DNA of 64,000 nt, taken from contig NC_066608.1 in NCBI RefSeq assembly GCF_905475345.1, positions 2,231,501 through 2,295,500 of the forward strand. The letters run 5' to 3'. A program made the position numbers and the translations under genes. The notes beneath the pieces were generated by a model. The model searched no databases, was not told where the DNA came from, and saw only the letters and a list, made by a program, of their open reading frames with translations. Shown here piece by piece: positions 12,249-26,793 of the stretch; the first letter of the stretch is position 1; every line of letters begins with the position of its first letter. This DNA comes from Vespula vulgaris (taxonomy: Eukaryota; Arthropoda; Insecta; Hymenoptera; Vespidae).

Positions 12249-14420
12249 CTTAAAGTTCACTAGAGTTTAAGATTTCTCGATATCTCGAACATAGAAGAAT
12301 ACTTTCGTAAGACTTCGTGGCTGATGACGCTAGCGATAACCTTCTCTGGTGGTAAGATAAAATAGAATTGATGTGTCTTTACTCTTCATACCTTTCTCCC
12401 ATCCCTTTCCAATTCCCTCTTCACCCCTTTCCTTTTCCCTCTTCGCTTTTATCTATCCCCCATATCCTTTTGGACATCGATATCGTTTCTTCTCTAGCGA
12501 CAACCTTTTTCGTCGCGTGGCACGTTTTCACGCATGCCAACCAATGGCACATTGTTCTGGCTGGTCCGAAGCACTATACCGAGATTCATTGCTTTCCGAT
12601 AGGCATGAAAATGTACCACCTGGGACATCATCGATCGAGATATCGATCGTAATACTACCACAGTCCAGTGATTTACAACACTAATCTTTCGGTATCCTTT
12701 CGTTTGAGTTTCGGAACGAAACTCTCTTTTCTCTCGATCATTTTTTATATTTTTATTTTTTTTTTTCTTTCTGTCTTTCTTTTTTTTTTTATTTCATTTT
12801 ATTTTTATTTTTATGAAATCGTCTTTCTTTTTCAAGAGATAGAAAGAGAAAATCAAAGAGGATACGTTATATTAGAGATGGGGATGATAGTGAAGAGCAG
12901 TGGTACACAACTTTTTCTCTGTCGCGAGCTACATTGTCTTTTTATCGTCGATCAATCCGTTACCCACCCCTCGAACCCCACCTCTCCCGTCGTCGTCACC
13001 CTTCGCTATTTAACTTTACTAGCCATCAACTCGTGCACCTCGTTGTAAAATAAAAATCTCTGCAACTCAGAAGCCACGTAAGCGTCAAGTAATGAAGATC
13101 GTTTCTTCGTACTTCTACTACTAATCTATTGGATCGATTTAATCGATTCAACGATATTCGATCGATTCGATAAACAAAGTAATCGATGATGACAAATATT
13201 GAAATTTTAAATAGTTACTGATAGGTACTGTAGATATTTTCGATACTAATACTTCTTCATAAGATATCAATACGAAAAGTGCTTAAACCGTATCGATATT
13301 ATCTTTTCGATAACTCTGCTTGATGTATCGATACGCAAACAAACGTAGAAGACCTCTCTTTCTCTCTTTCTCTCTCTCTCTTTCTCTCTCTTTCTCTATT
13401 TGAAGATTAACGAACGAAATTTTAAGAGAGAACAAACAAGGGAGACTAATAAAAAAAAGAGGAGAAAAAAGTCGACATGTCGTATAAATATTCATAAAAT
13501 TATCGAATCGATAATGGAGAGGGGAGATATAGAAGAGAAGATATATAATTCGATACTATCGTAGAAAAATTCGATACTTTCATACGGATCACATCAAACG
13601 GAATATAAATATATTTTGTTCTCTTTTCTTTTTTTTTTATAATTATATACTCGGATATTATTCGATACGTTGATAATAACTTTCTGATTTGCTTATCGGT
13701 AATATCGATTTGATATCTTTGAAATATAGTCGTATATACTTCAATAGTATATTAACCTAACGGAGAAGTAGAATAATCAGTAAAATATGACTCTCGAGTA
13801 GCAAGTTACATAAAACCCTTTCCATTTGGTTACATTAAACGTTAAACAAATCGTGTGAGAGCATACCCGGGTGTGTTTTTAGAAAAGTCCACGAGATCTT
13901 GAAGGTCTTTATCCTTTATAGTTCATTCAACGTCGTCGTTGGACGTCAGTCTCTATTTCTATATACTCTTTCGAATCCCTAGAATAAAACTCGAAGAGCT
14001 TTTCGCTGGTGGGAGCACACTGGATTCTGTTTTCTTAGCCGCTGAAACAACATCGATCCCTGCGGCGGCGTGCCAACGTCCATCCATTCCATTAGATATC
14101 TCTCGTCGTTACCTTTCGCGTTTGCTCGGACCTTCAGCCGGACATCCTAAAAGTTTCTCTCAAAATTTTCTTGACCATCCCCTCCACTCCCTTCCAATTA
14201 CTCTCACTTATCATCTTTTCTCTTTGTTTCCATTCTTTTCGGCCTTCTTTTTTGTTCTTCTTCTTCTTCTTTTTCTTCCTTTTTTTTTTTGTATCTTTAT
14301 ATTTTATTCTTTTTTTCTTTTCTTTTATCTTATTTTTATTTCTTTTTTTTTTTAGTTATTTATTTCTTTCTGTTTTTTAATTTTTTTTTTTTTTTTTTTT
14401 GAGAAAGACGAAGAGTAAAA
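12201..14420. other. Intergenic or intronic stretch with two less AT-rich islands
   Basis: It holds a (GTC)n tract at about 12,211-12,246 and a less AT-rich island at about 12,480-12,660. The latter contains the perfect palindrome CGATCGA/TCGATCG (12,632-12,649, four-base loop). A second less AT-rich island lies at about 13,930-14,150. Two overlapping plus-strand frames at 12,368-12,684 and one at 13,939-14,355 cross these islands. The last lacks an ATG and ends in a T-rich run, and none resembles a known family. T-rich runs fill the remainder. Confidence 0.5.
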
Positions 14421-14425
14421 GATAT

Positions 14426-14426
<1 letters not shown>

Positions 14427-14477
<51 letters not shown>

Positions 14478-14708
14478 AGAGAGGCCGTCAAAGTTTCAAC
14501 AGATTCCACTAGATGAAAAATGTCAGCTCTCCTGGGGGATCTTAACTCATCTTCGATCTTTTTGCTGACTCAAACATATCGGATCGTTCAGTCCTTTTCT
14601 TTTTTTTTTCTTTCATTTCTTTTCTTTTATTTTCTTTCAGTTTATTTTATTTTTCTTATATATTTTTTTCAAATGAGAGATAGCTCGACTCATCGATAAG
14701 TATTGGCT

Positions 14709-14740
<32 letters not shown>

Positions 14741-15781
14741 CGGGTTTATATATTAACATCGTAAAACCGACAAATTAGAAATTTTAATTACTAAATATCG
14801 ATTTTATTTTGTTGATTTATAAATAATTAGATGTCTCTTTATTTTAATTTACTTATAACGAGTTTTATTCATCGATCAATCGCAATATTATTCTCTGTTA
14901 ATTTGACCCTAATCGACTCCTATTCGATAAGATTTTCAACGAGAAGTAAATTCTCGGATCGATTTACCCAGAAATTTTCCATTCGCTCATTTTTTCTTTT
15001 TTTTTCCATCTTTTTTTTCACATTCGCTATACGGTAAGTTATTTGGAAAGATCCCTTGAGGGGGTAAGGGTTGCTTTTTCCTTTCTTTTTTTTTCCTCTC
15101 CCTTTTTTTTCTTCTTTTTTGCTACGGCAGGAAGATAAACGCGGCATCCGCTTCTACGGAAAGCGATGTTGAGATGGAATTTTCTTTGCCCGTGTATACC
15201 ATGGCATTAAGTTACACGATACTACATTGTAACTTTCCTAGGTTTACATAAGTTCTTGCTTGCAAAAAAAAGAGAGAGAGAGAGAGAGCAAGAGAGAACA
15301 AAAAGAATAAAAAAAAAAAAATAACAGCAAATTCGTCGAAACACGACGGATAATCCCTAGGATATATGAAACTGAATGCAGGAGCAGCCTCATTTCTCTC
15401 TCTCTCTCTTTCTCTCTCATTCTCTCTCATTCTATCTCTCTTTTTCTTTCTCCTTTGGCTTTACGACCTTTACGACATCCTTTTACATCTAAATTCGAAC
15501 GCGTTATACGTACTTTGAATTCCCTGAATTCATCACGTTCCTATCGTGACAAACGTTTTTCCAGATCCATTCTATCCTTTCTATATAACTCTATCACCAA
15601 AGAAGGAATCGTTAGAATACTTATAAAATATTCGATTCGTTCGACAACTAGTTCCAAAAAGGTACCTCGACTATTTCCTATGTGACCTACGATCGATCGG
15701 TGACTTTCTAGAACGAGTAAATCGAACTTGTCGAATGAATCGTTGTTGTGACTGCTCGAGAAATAAGTACGTAGGAATTTG

Positions 15782-15844
<63 letters not shown>

Positions 15845-16180
15845 TTCTTTTTTCCGATCCAACAAATTGCATTAAAAAAAATTTATCAAACTCGATTAAA
15901 AGTGATTATCCTGATAGATCGAAGGAACTCGATGAATTGTTTCAAACATCGATGAACGTTTCTTCTTATTTAAGGAAGAATAATTTTTTATGAGAAGAGT
16001 AAATCTTCTTCTTCGTAATTTCGTCATAAGTAAAACTTCGTCCCTTGTTTTTCTTTTTTTTTTTCTTCTTCTTTTTCGTACTCCTTTTTATTATTCTTTC
16101 TTTTTTTATTTTTATTTTTATAATCATCATTTCCGTTCTCCATGTATATCACTTTTCGCGAATTTCAATTTTTAATATTC
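14427..16180. other. Simple-repeat-rich stretch without genes
   Basis: Contains (GA)n at 14,427-14,473, (AC)n then (AT)n at about 14,708-14,740, and (TC)n at 15,781-15,850, with T-rich runs between them. No supported coding frame. Confidence 0.8.
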
Positions 16181-16183
16181 ATT

Positions 16184-16690
16184 CTGAATAAAATTCATCC
16201 TTTTTTTTGTTTTGTTTTATAATCAACGTTTTTCTCTTTCATTTTTTCTTTTAGAATGAATTCCAATTTTCATTCTAAATGAAACTCATCATTTTTTATG
16301 ACCAACGTTTTCATTCTTAATTTTTCTTTCATTGTAAATAAAACTTATCGTTTTTTATAATCAACGTTTCCATTCTTAATCTTTCTTTTGGAGGAATTCT
16401 GATTTTCATTGTAAATAAAACTTATCGTTTTTTATAATCAACGTTTCCATTCTTAACTTTTCTTTTGAAGGGAATCCTGATTTTCTCGTCGCAAATAAAA
16501 TTCATCATTTTTTGTACTCAACCTTCCCATTCTTAACTTTTCTTTTCGCGAATTCTGATTTTCATGGTAAATAACGCTCACCATTTTTTATGCTCAACGT
16601 TTTCATTCTTCTTTTTCTTGTTTCTTTCTTCTTCTACCTTTTTTTTTCTTTTTTGTAAATTCTGATTTTCGTTTTAAATAAAACCCACCA
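16184..16690. repeat. Degenerate minisatellite, about 80-bp unit
   Basis: Roughly six to seven tandem units share the order TTTTCATTGTAAATAAAACT, TTATCGTTTTTTATAATCAA, CGTTTCCATTCTTAA, then CTTTTCTTTTG. The word AAATAAAA (or a variant) recurs at about 16,187, 16,279, 16,335, 16,414, 16,494, 16,568 and 16,676. Units around 16,335-16,490 are nearly identical to each other, while the outer units are more diverged. Confidence 0.8.
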
Positions 16691-18437
16691 TTCCTTTCCT
16701 TTTCCCCTTACACACACACACACACATACATCTACACATACTGAAAATTTTTATTTTAAATTCTTCTCGTGTTTTTCGATAATAGCAGTGCTATATAACA
16801 AAGAAATAAGATTCTCTGTAAAATGGTCGAAACTCGTTGTTGAAGAGTACTATCTCTGCACCTGCTACTATCCTCTCTCTTCGAGTTTAATCACATTTAA
16901 TTAATCCGTGACGATCGTCTTCTCTCCAGGCATATCTATCTTCTCGAATAAGATGCTTTAACGAGCTGATTGTTGAACGATTCTCACGTCGAATACATAC
17001 GTACTTTACCTACCTACCTATCTATCTACCTACCTACATTCATACATATATACATATATACATACATACATAGATATATACATAATTGCTTTATATATAT
17101 ATATATATGTATGTATGTATGTATATATATATATATATACCAATGATGAAAATCTGCACGTCATAGAATTTTCTTCATAGAAATTCTACATTTTGATAGA
17201 TACCTATACATTGGCTCTGAGAATGTCCGATCGTGAAATTTCGATTCATATTTCCATTCTCTCTCTCTCTCTCTTTCTCTCGATCTATCAATCGATCTAT
17301 CTTAAATCGCTATATTCGAAAATAAACAAATTCAGGAAGATAAGATCGAATTCAAGCGAATACAAGGCACGCTTTCGAAGGTGAACAAGTTTAAAAGTTT
17401 GAATCGTAAAATAGGTAAGTAAGAAGTTTTTCCGAGTAGGACGTTGGAATGATTCGAATGAAATTATTTAGTTCAGAAAGAGAGAAAGATAGAGATATAG
17501 AGAGAAAGAGACAGAAATGGAGAGAAAAAGAGACAGAAAATAAAAAGAATGAAATTCGTCGAGTTCGTTCGTTCATTCTTTTTTTCTTCTTTTCTTTTTT
17601 TCTTTCTTTCTTTCCTTCTTTCTTTCTTTCTCCTACGCCTACGGATCTTCATGAGAATAAAAGCAACACGGGATTAATTAATTTCCCGCCTTTTGCCTCA
17701 CCAGAGTGCTGGAAAAAAAATTCGACTTCTTCATTTAAAATTTTCTTCCTTTCCTTTCTGTTTTCTTTTTCTTTCCTATCTTTTCTTATTTTTTTTCTTT
17801 TTTATTCTTTTCTTTTCCTCTCTTTTCTTTTTTCTTTCTATTCCGTTGGACACTTCTTCTTAGCGTTGATTTTAAGAACTCTAAAGGGTCAAAATCGTCG
17901 TATTGAATTTTTTTAATCGCGAAGAGTAATAACGACGATAGGTAATAGTTTCTTTTTTCTATCAATTTTCACTTTATATTATTGAATTAAGATAAGAATC
18001 ATCTTCTTTCTTCGACGAACATGCATATGTATGTTGAAGCAAGCATACAATAAACACATAACATTGTCTACATACTTCCATGTATGTTTCACGAAAATAA
18101 AGCCGTAAGAACTTTTCTCGTAGGTGTGTTGAAACTACGCGAGGATTACGAAACTTTTGTGAAGTTCGAGAAGAAAGTACCTATTTTCTTAGAGAAGAGA
18201 ACGAACTATTCCCTGGTATATAAGCTTTCCGCGAGGTTTGTGAAATATCACGGGAAATCGTATCTCCTGTGAAGAAGACGTTTAATTTCAGTATGACGGA
18301 CAGATATATATTTGCATATATTTATATATATATATATATTATAAACTGTATAGTTATAGTATAATTATAATTATATTAGTTAAAACTCTATAAATATATA
18401 TATATATATTTTAAACTGTATAGCTATAATATAACAA

Positions 18438-18489
<52 letters not shown>

Positions 18490-19460
18490 CATCAATATAA
18501 AAGAACGAATATAAAATAATAAAGTTTAAAATTCTCAGATATTGATTCATCAACTTAGTTTTCCCAAGTCAAATGATTTTCCCTTTGAATTAAAGATCCT
18601 TCAATGAATTTCTCAACTTCGTTAAATTCCCTTTTTAAACTTTCTCTCTTAAAACCCATAATTCGTTCGTAGAAACGAGTAAATATTCGAAAGGAAATTC
18701 GTCATGAGGAGTTTAATAAAATATCACACAGAATGATAGGGAAAGCCTTGGTATAATGGAAAATAATTTCACCGTTGTGATCTATAATTCATGATTATAA
18801 ACGTCGAAGTGCAAGAGCTAATGCATAAGTACCTATGTATGAATTCACGTACATATATACTCGTGTATACAAATATATATCTCTGTGTATTTGCACGCAT
18901 GTACATACATACATACACACTGACACATATGTGCATATATACATGTATATAAGATGTGCTTTGATATTCGTAGGTTCGAGTATAAGCCATGGTTAGAATT
19001 TAAATGGTGTACCAAAGTATTTCGAGCTGATTTAAAGTGGAACGCCTCGTTTTCCTAAGTCCCCTTTTGCCTTTAACAACCAACGTTCAACTTTCACGAA
19101 TGGTTTGCTACTGATGGGACCCCACTGCTTTTTCCGAACTTATCCTCGAGATCTTTCCGGTTACATCGTATACGACACGATCTCCTCCTCCTCCTACTCT
19201 TTACTCCTACTCTTTACTCTTACTCCACCTTCTCCTTCGTCGGATTATCCTGGCCAGAATTAATGTTTTGTAGGGCTTTTGCCGTGGGATTACATAGGTT
19301 CGAGAAAGTCAGAGGAGCCTTCGAAGAATCTTATCGATCTGATATAACCACCAAAGATACGATCCCACGAGAAATGTCGAATTTATAAAGAAAAAATATA
19401 CACACACAGACACATCTATATATATATATATGTGTGTGTGTGTATGGATGCATGAATGTT

Positions 19461-19518
<58 letters not shown>

Positions 19519-20277
19519 AACACATATAACACGCCTATAATGTCGAATTTATAGGGAAAAATACACATGCGCGAGCACAAACACCCTCCTACACACACAC
19601 ACACAGACCCACAAATACATCCAAGTATATTTGAGAAGGTACTACGTGCTAGGATTATTTTTGTTAGGCTATCTCGATAAACTCTACTTCGAGAGTTTAA
19701 CCGAATAGATATTTTCTTATCGCGAGAAAAGAGTCTGTGTCGTTTAATACTTATGTAACATACACACCAATAAACATATATATATATATATTAATATCTG
19801 TAGAAAAATAACGTTAAGCTTTCTATACTCATGTAAGTTCAAATCGATTACGAGAAAACAGCTTTCCTCCGGAGCTTTCGTTTTAGTTAGCTTTTTGGCG
19901 AGAGTTAGCAAGGAGAGAAGTTAGTTAGAACACGATTAGGGTTGAATCGTTAGTGGGTGGTTGAGTAAGGTGGTGAATAGAACTAAGAGTGGGAGTGAGA
20001 GTGGGAGTAATGGGTGGGGATAGTAACGCAGAAGCTCTGTAGAGTCCGCGAGTGGCATTTAGACCGAGTTGTGTTTGCGAAGAGAATGTAGTAACCACTT
20101 CTCAAAGGGGACACTAGGACATTGGAACATCCTCTAAGAGTCGAGAAAGCTTCTACTACCACTCGTGATATCTATGTACGTCAGCAGAAAGGCAACGACG
20201 TTAGAACGACGTACGGGACCCCGTAATGCGATCTCCCTTAGGATCAAAGACTTCGAACGTTACGTGTACTTGTATCA

Positions 20278-20308
<31 letters not shown>

Positions 20309-20700
20309 GTCTCTCTCTTATACTGTTACTCGCTTTAAATTGACATTGATAAAGGCACTGTCGAGTTATGAGCGCTACATACATGCGATAACGACGTACT
20401 CTTCTCTTTTATTTCTTTTTTTTTTTTCTTATTCTTTTCCTTTTTTTTTATTCTTTTTCCTGTTTTTTTTTTTTTTCTTTTTTTTCTTTTACCTTATGCT
20501 CCAAATGAAGAAGGATATCTTCTCTAAGTTCTATTAAAACGTTCGTCCTTACCGAGTTATCAAATTCGCGAGATCCGACACAACTCGGCTTTTAAAGTAA
20601 ATACTTTTCGAAATATGTTTACTTTCTCTTCTTCTTCTTCTTCTTCTTCTCCTTCTCCTTCTCCTTCTCCTTCTCCTTCTTCTTTGGAATTCATATATAA
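16691..20700. other. Gene-poor stretch with microsatellites
   Basis: Contains TACC/TACATA-type repeats at about 17,000-17,140, (TA)n at 18,441-18,487 and 19,463-19,515, (TC)n at about 20,279-20,318, and CTT/CTC triplets at about 20,626-20,683. Less AT-rich blocks occur at about 19,020-19,330 and 19,850-20,270, the latter G-rich with repeated GGGAGTGAGAGT words. No recognisable gene. Confidence 0.6.
19850..20270. promoter_or_regulatory. Less AT-rich island, possible regulatory element
   Basis: A block of balanced composition, rich in GAGTGGGAGT-type words, ending with several ACGT cores near 20,175-20,215. Its composition resembles the 3.1 kb island. It could be an enhancer or an untranslated exon. 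The only open frame starting here (20,226) runs into low-complexity sequence. Confidence 0.2.
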
Positions 20701-22986
20701 AACGGGTTCGCATTAATCAGATATGAAAACGGAAAAGGGATTACTTTTAAGACGACAATTCTATAGAATTTTTCTATTTGTTCGACTTGATTTATGAAAT
20801 AGTATTACTATATATACGTGTATATCACATGGCCTTCTTTTGCTTTCAGTTTTGACCGAAAGTGAATTGTGTTTTCTCTATTAGATACTTCGAAATAAAC
20901 GTCGCGTGTAATTGTAAGTCGCCAACTTTTTTATTTCTCTTATTTTATTTTCTATTTTATTTTTTTCTATTTTTCTTGTGTGTGTGTGTGGGGACGGGGA
21001 GGATCAGAGAACAAGATTCTTTCTCCATTCGTCGAAAATAAAATTTACGTCCGTTTATTCGTTTTAAGGAAAGAACTTTTTAATTCGACCCGACCAAACT
21101 TTCGTTTACATTGATGGTATTTTATTGACCTGTCGTAAAAATTAATCAACTGAGAATATGATGGGATTGAAGAAGTTTAGATGGTGTGTCATAAAACAAC
21201 ATCTGCAGCGGTCGATATCTGTTTCTCGCGGTTTCTTGCAAATGCGTTTAATATTCCATTCGTTACCAGTCAAATTTCTCGTTAACTATACCTACTAGTC
21301 TGTAAGCTGACTTTATCTAATTCAACAACAGTTCAGTATTAAGAGATAATGCCATGGGATTATAATAATTCTCTCTATGAGCAATCTTAACTTTCAGACG
21401 AATTTTAACAATTACGTAATTCTTTCATTATTGTTTTCTTTTTCTTTTCAATGTATTTTACGATCGATTATTGTCTTATGTTTATTAAAAAAATAAAAGT
21501 GTGTGTGTGTGTGATTATATAAATCATCGAAGACACGTTGTTCGATTAATCGATCGAAAGTTATTACCCGTAAACTGACTATAATAATTAATCTCTCTCC
21601 CAGAAAAATTTATCTCAACGAGGCACTTTGCATTATGCATGACATGTATTAATATTAACATAATAATACTTAGTTGATTTTAACAAAATATTTCTTTTTT
21701 TTTTTCTTTCTTCTTTTTTACGGCCCTCGCAAAGAGCTCCTAATACATTCAATATTATTAATATTTTGAAAATTATATGTATTTTTCTATCGCCAATTTA
21801 AATATCTATATACGTATATATAGATAGTATTATGCGCCTGGATACATGCAACACTTTATACTTCTACGTTAATAACTGTATTTACGAATACGATTTATAT
21901 ATCAATAAATATATATTAGCAATTAATACAAATAAAATATTATATATATATATATAAATTAAAAAAATCAATAAAAACGTTTCTATATAAAGACTTAAAT
22001 AATAGTATTGAATAAATAAATTAAATAAAAAATTCAGAATATAATAAAAGTATGATACAGTAAATATTTTTACATAAATTATCCGTATATAGGGGTTTAG
22101 AAGAAAAAAAACAAGGAGTACATTTTTCTCCTTGGATCGAAGCATATCTTAAAACGTAATAAATAAATTTATTATCATTGAATTTCCGCCGAAACAATTT
22201 TTGTAAATGTTCAATAAATCTTAGCTATCGTCTTTAGAATTTCGATCCAATTACTTAAAGAACCCGCATACATACATACACACACACACACTAACAGATT
22301 AAGAGACATATATATTCATTGTTATTCTTTTTCGATCGTAAAGGCGCGATATACGAAGTGAGACGAGGATAAAAGATAAATCAGTTAATTAAAGTTACTC
22401 TTTTCTGTTTCTGTTTCTAAAGTCGTAACCGTAAAATAACTATCCACCATACGTTCACGATTCTTTCCAGTTTCTCTCGCAAACTTGCGTCCCGAAAGCT
22501 CAGAAAATTGCGCGAAGAGATAGAAAATTCGTTTACTTTCATCGCTTAAAGCTCCCATTCTTTCATTATCCAGACAGTTTTATAGTCTAACGATAAAATA
22601 TCATCATTGTCTCTTTACGTAAATAATTTAGAGTTCGTTATCGTTACATTAAAAGAAAAGCATGCATTTTTTAATAAGGAAAAAAAAAAAGAGAAATATA
22701 TAAAAGGAGAAAAAAACGACAATAAACATTTTCTGAGATAAAATGTATCTCGCAATGAATGAATTTCTTTTTTCTTTTCCTTCTTTTTTTTTCAAAATGG
22801 ATATATACTTTCGAATGATTAATAAATTCGTTTAAACAAGTTAGATTTCATTAATTACTCGTGAAACATTACGTTTTACGAGCCATTTCGTTCCTTTATT
22901 TAGATATGTATTAAGTTTTTAGTACTTTACATCGAAGAAGTGTTTGTTAATTCAGTAATAATAATAATAATGATGATGATAATAAC

Positions 22987-23064
<78 letters not shown>

Positions 23065-23692
23065 TACAAAAATAAAAAGTATATCAACGAAAAAATCAAT
23101 TTCGGACAATTTTTTATCGATCATTATTAAATTTTTAATATTTCACATCGAAATATTTTTCTATTAAAATAAATCACCCCGTTAATGATGATGATGATAA
23201 TGATGATGATTATAAAAATTCGGCAAAGCAAAGAGAAAAGAAAGCAAGAGAAAAAAAATATGTATGAAAGAAAAAAGAAAAAGGAAAACAGAAAAAATTC
23301 CTTAAAACAGATTTATGTTTTTTTCATAACATATTTTTTATAGAAACTCGACGTGTATTTTCTCGTCGATTGTTTGCAAAATAAAAAAAAAAAGTTGAAA
23401 AATAAAAGAAAAAATAAAAAAAAAAACTTGCTCTCGTTGATTGCCGATGGATTTTTAGAATTCCACGGAATACATTGGTGAGTGTCGACACGATAACGTC
23501 GAATACAGGAGCCGGCATGGATTTAATGTCATCCGTTAATTTCACCAGTTGCACAGATTTCCGTCAGCCGTCGTATCATCCTTCGAACGTTTATATAATC
23601 CCGTGCTGTCACGTTCATTGATTAAAAAAAAAAAAAAAAAAAAAAAAAGAGGAAAAAAAGAAATATACAAAAGAGAAAGTAAATAAGAAAAA

Positions 23693-23723
<31 letters not shown>

Positions 23724-26526
23724 ATAGAAAAATAAAAAGAAATCTCACGAAATGTGACCTGATTTCTCAATATTATAAAAGAAGCCAGGTGTACAAGAGT
23801 TCAACACATTTTAGAAACATGTCCTCTGAATAATACGAAAGTTTTATCTGAATAATCGGTTCTCTATTTTTCGTGAGTTTTTGTTTATTTTTTTATTTTT
23901 TTTCTTGTGAAAGGGATAATGCATGAATTGATTCGGCAAACCGATAAAACGCCTCGAGTATGTTGTTCCTCTTCATGTTAGAAATCCTTCTTCTTCTTCT
24001 TCTTCTTCTTCTTCTTCTTCTTTTACTTTTCTTTCTCTTTCTTGTTTTATTTTCTTTTTCTATTTCTTCTTCTCGTTGTCCTTTTCTTTATCTTCTGATC
24101 TATCTAAACTGTCGAATGCTACGTAAAAATGCATTACCATTACGATTATGACAATGATTCTTCGATAGTCAATTAATGATTCTAGATAAACAAGAAAAAA
24201 AAAAAGAAGAAGAAGATTAAAAAAGAAAAAAAAAACATTAAAATTTTTCTCTATCGTTAAATAAGAAATTAATTAATATAATTCGAGAATATCGATTAAG
24301 TTCGTCGTTCGCTTAAAAAATTCATTGTCCCCCTTAACGAGCTTTACTTAGCAAATATTAAAAGAGTATCCGTCCTAGAACGATCTAATATTCTATCGGA
24401 TAATTGTATCATCTCATAAAAGGCATTAAATTTGAATATTTGACATTGTCGATAGAGTACTTTTAAAAAAATAATATATTTCCTTAAGTGAGATATTAGC
24501 TTCAATTTTTTTTCTTCTCTATCTCTCTTTCTCTCTTTTTCTTTTTCTTTTTTCTTTTTTGATCTTCATCTTTCACAACCCATCGTAACACTCACCCTCC
24601 ATTGTTAGCCCTTCCTTCTTACCCTTATTCTTGGATCGATGATAAGACCGCAGAACTTTCTCGCGATAGCAGATACTTTAATTGTCTGACGAACTTTCAT
24701 TTTTCATTTTTTTTCCACCCTCCCTTCCTCCAGTCTTTTTTCTCTTGTTTTTTGTTTCTTTTTTTTTTCTTTTTTCTCAAGATGATAAGAAAAGGGAGAA
24801 TTCGTCCGCTTGGATAAATTGGAAAGAGAAAAGTATGTCATCCGAAAGGCAATGAAAAATTTTGACGGGAGAAGAGTTGTAAAAAACGAGTAAAAAGATT
24901 TTTCAACTTACGAAAAAATAGATTGAACGAGCTATTGAGAAAAGAGTGCGTGCGTGCGTGTGTGTGTGAGAAAGAAAGAGAAAGAAAGAGAGAAAAAGAG
25001 ATGAGGCTATGGAAAATACTTTACACGCATAAAAATCCTATCGAATCTTTACCTTTCACTGATGTCATTGTCTTCAGGGATTAAAAAAAAAAAATAAGAA
25101 AAAAGGAAAGAGAAAAAAAAGGAGAGGACAAGAAAAAAATCGTCGTGAAATGAAAACGATGAATATGCAAAAGCAAGAATGCAAATGCTACTACTAAAGT
25201 GGATTATTATCGTAAAGTTATATTATCCTAGACACTAATCGATGTTAAAAAGTTCCTTTTTGAAAATTCATAAACTACTTAGAGATGTTACATCCTGGCT
25301 TCATTGAGAGTTTACTTCGAAAAAGAAAATTTTAAGTTAAATTTTGATAATCAATTCTCAAATGTAAATTTCATTGAATTTTATCACTCATAGATGAAAC
25401 TGTTTTTTTATTTAATCGTGAAAACAAATTGTAAGGTTTATTTCGGTTATATTTCTTTCTTTTTCTTTTTCTTTTTTTTTTTATACGTGTATTGGACGCA
25501 AAAAAAAATCGTTGCTCTTGAAGCAAAACAGAATTTCCTTTCTGAATTTGAAAAATAAACGATATCGCTGGTATTTTCATCTTCCTGGGATATCGTTCGT
25601 CCTCAGATATAATACATTTTCTCCGTAATACTTTGAACAATTTTCTCTCTACGGTGATTCGCGTTGTCCACGTTGTCATATCTCGAAACGACGAAACATC
25701 GAGAATTGTATCCCTTAAAATTTGGACGACATTTTTCATTTTTCGAGTTGACGTTTTCTTCCGATATCATTTCGCGATATTATTTATTAACCTAAAATCT
25801 TTTTCCTTTTTTCCTTTATTTTTCTACCCAAGATTTTTCAACATACACGTTCTTTATCGATCTACTGAAAAAAAAGAAAAAAACAAATAATAATAAAAAG
25901 AAAGAATGAAAATCAGTAATTAGTTTAATTAGAGATCGTAGATATTTTCTAGAAAAAAAAAAGAAAAATTTCAATTAACGAAATCATAAAACATACATTG
26001 AAAGAATACAAATTGTGATATTTCAAGATAATTACGTATCGATTTGCAATAATAATATCAAGAAAATAAAGAAAACAAAAATTAAGAGAGTTATTAGTCT
26101 ATTTAAGAGTCTATTGTCGATATTTCGTAAAGGAAAAACAAGAAAAGTCTAATTAATGAATTTATAATTAAAATATATATTGAAAGAACAAAGTTTATAT
26201 ATATATACACACACACATATCTATAACATATAAATATATATATATATTATAACTATATTCGGTATACAGAAAATCAATTAATATACGATTGCCTCTTGAG
26301 AGCAACTTCCTCTTGGTACTTGACGCTGAATTGGGACGAATTCACGAAAATTCGTGTCATTGGCCAAAGGTGGTTCTATCGTTTTCTCTCTTTTTTTCCC
26401 CTTTTTCTTTTTTTTTTACTTTTTCGCTTGGCAATATGCAGAGAAAGAGAAACGGAAAAGAGATAAAATGTGAGAGATAGAAAAGGGTAGATGGAGATTG
26501 AGAGAGAAAGAAAAAGAGAAAAAGAG

Positions 26527-26561
<35 letters not shown>

Positions 26562-26790
26562 GATAGAGATAAAAAGAGAAGGATTACGAGAAAGAGAGAA
26601 AGAGAGAAAAAGATAGATAGACGTAAAGATAGATAAAGAGAGAGAGAAAGAGAGAGAAGTGCCCTCGAGTGTCGCTGCGAACCGAGGCGAACACCTTTAA
26701 CGTAGAATTTTCTTTCGCGTTTCAACCCTTTTCAGAGTCATCGACCCTACGATTATTTTCTTGCAAGGTGGTACGTTCAATGGCCAAAAG
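20701..26790. other. Gene-poor AT-rich stretch
   Basis: No protein-coding gene is supported. Contents: (AC)n at about 22,278-22,291, an (AAT)n array at 22,957-23,064, an A-run at 23,623-23,648 with following AAAG repeats to about 23,722, a CTT triplet tract at 23,988-24,022, and a purine-rich block at 26,440-26,660. Open frames across these are Ile-, Leu-, Arg- or Ser-rich by-products. Confidence 0.75.
22957..23064. repeat. (AAT)n trinucleotide array
   Basis: About 100 bases of TAA/AAT triplets with a short GATGATGAT and ACA interruption near the left end. It reads as poly-isoleucine on either strand and is not a gene. Confidence 0.95.
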
Positions 26791-26793
26791 GAA

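Noticed and set aside
13283..13495. Minus-strand frame with Arg/Glu repeats
   Set aside because: Translation of a (TTTCTC)n tract; no supported start or domain.
13939..14355. 138-codon plus-strand frame
   Set aside because: It starts without ATG, crosses a balanced-composition island and then a T-rich run giving Phe/Leu-rich nonsense; no family resemblance.
22927..23167. Poly-isoleucine open frames on both strands
   Set aside because: Translation of the (AAT)n array only.
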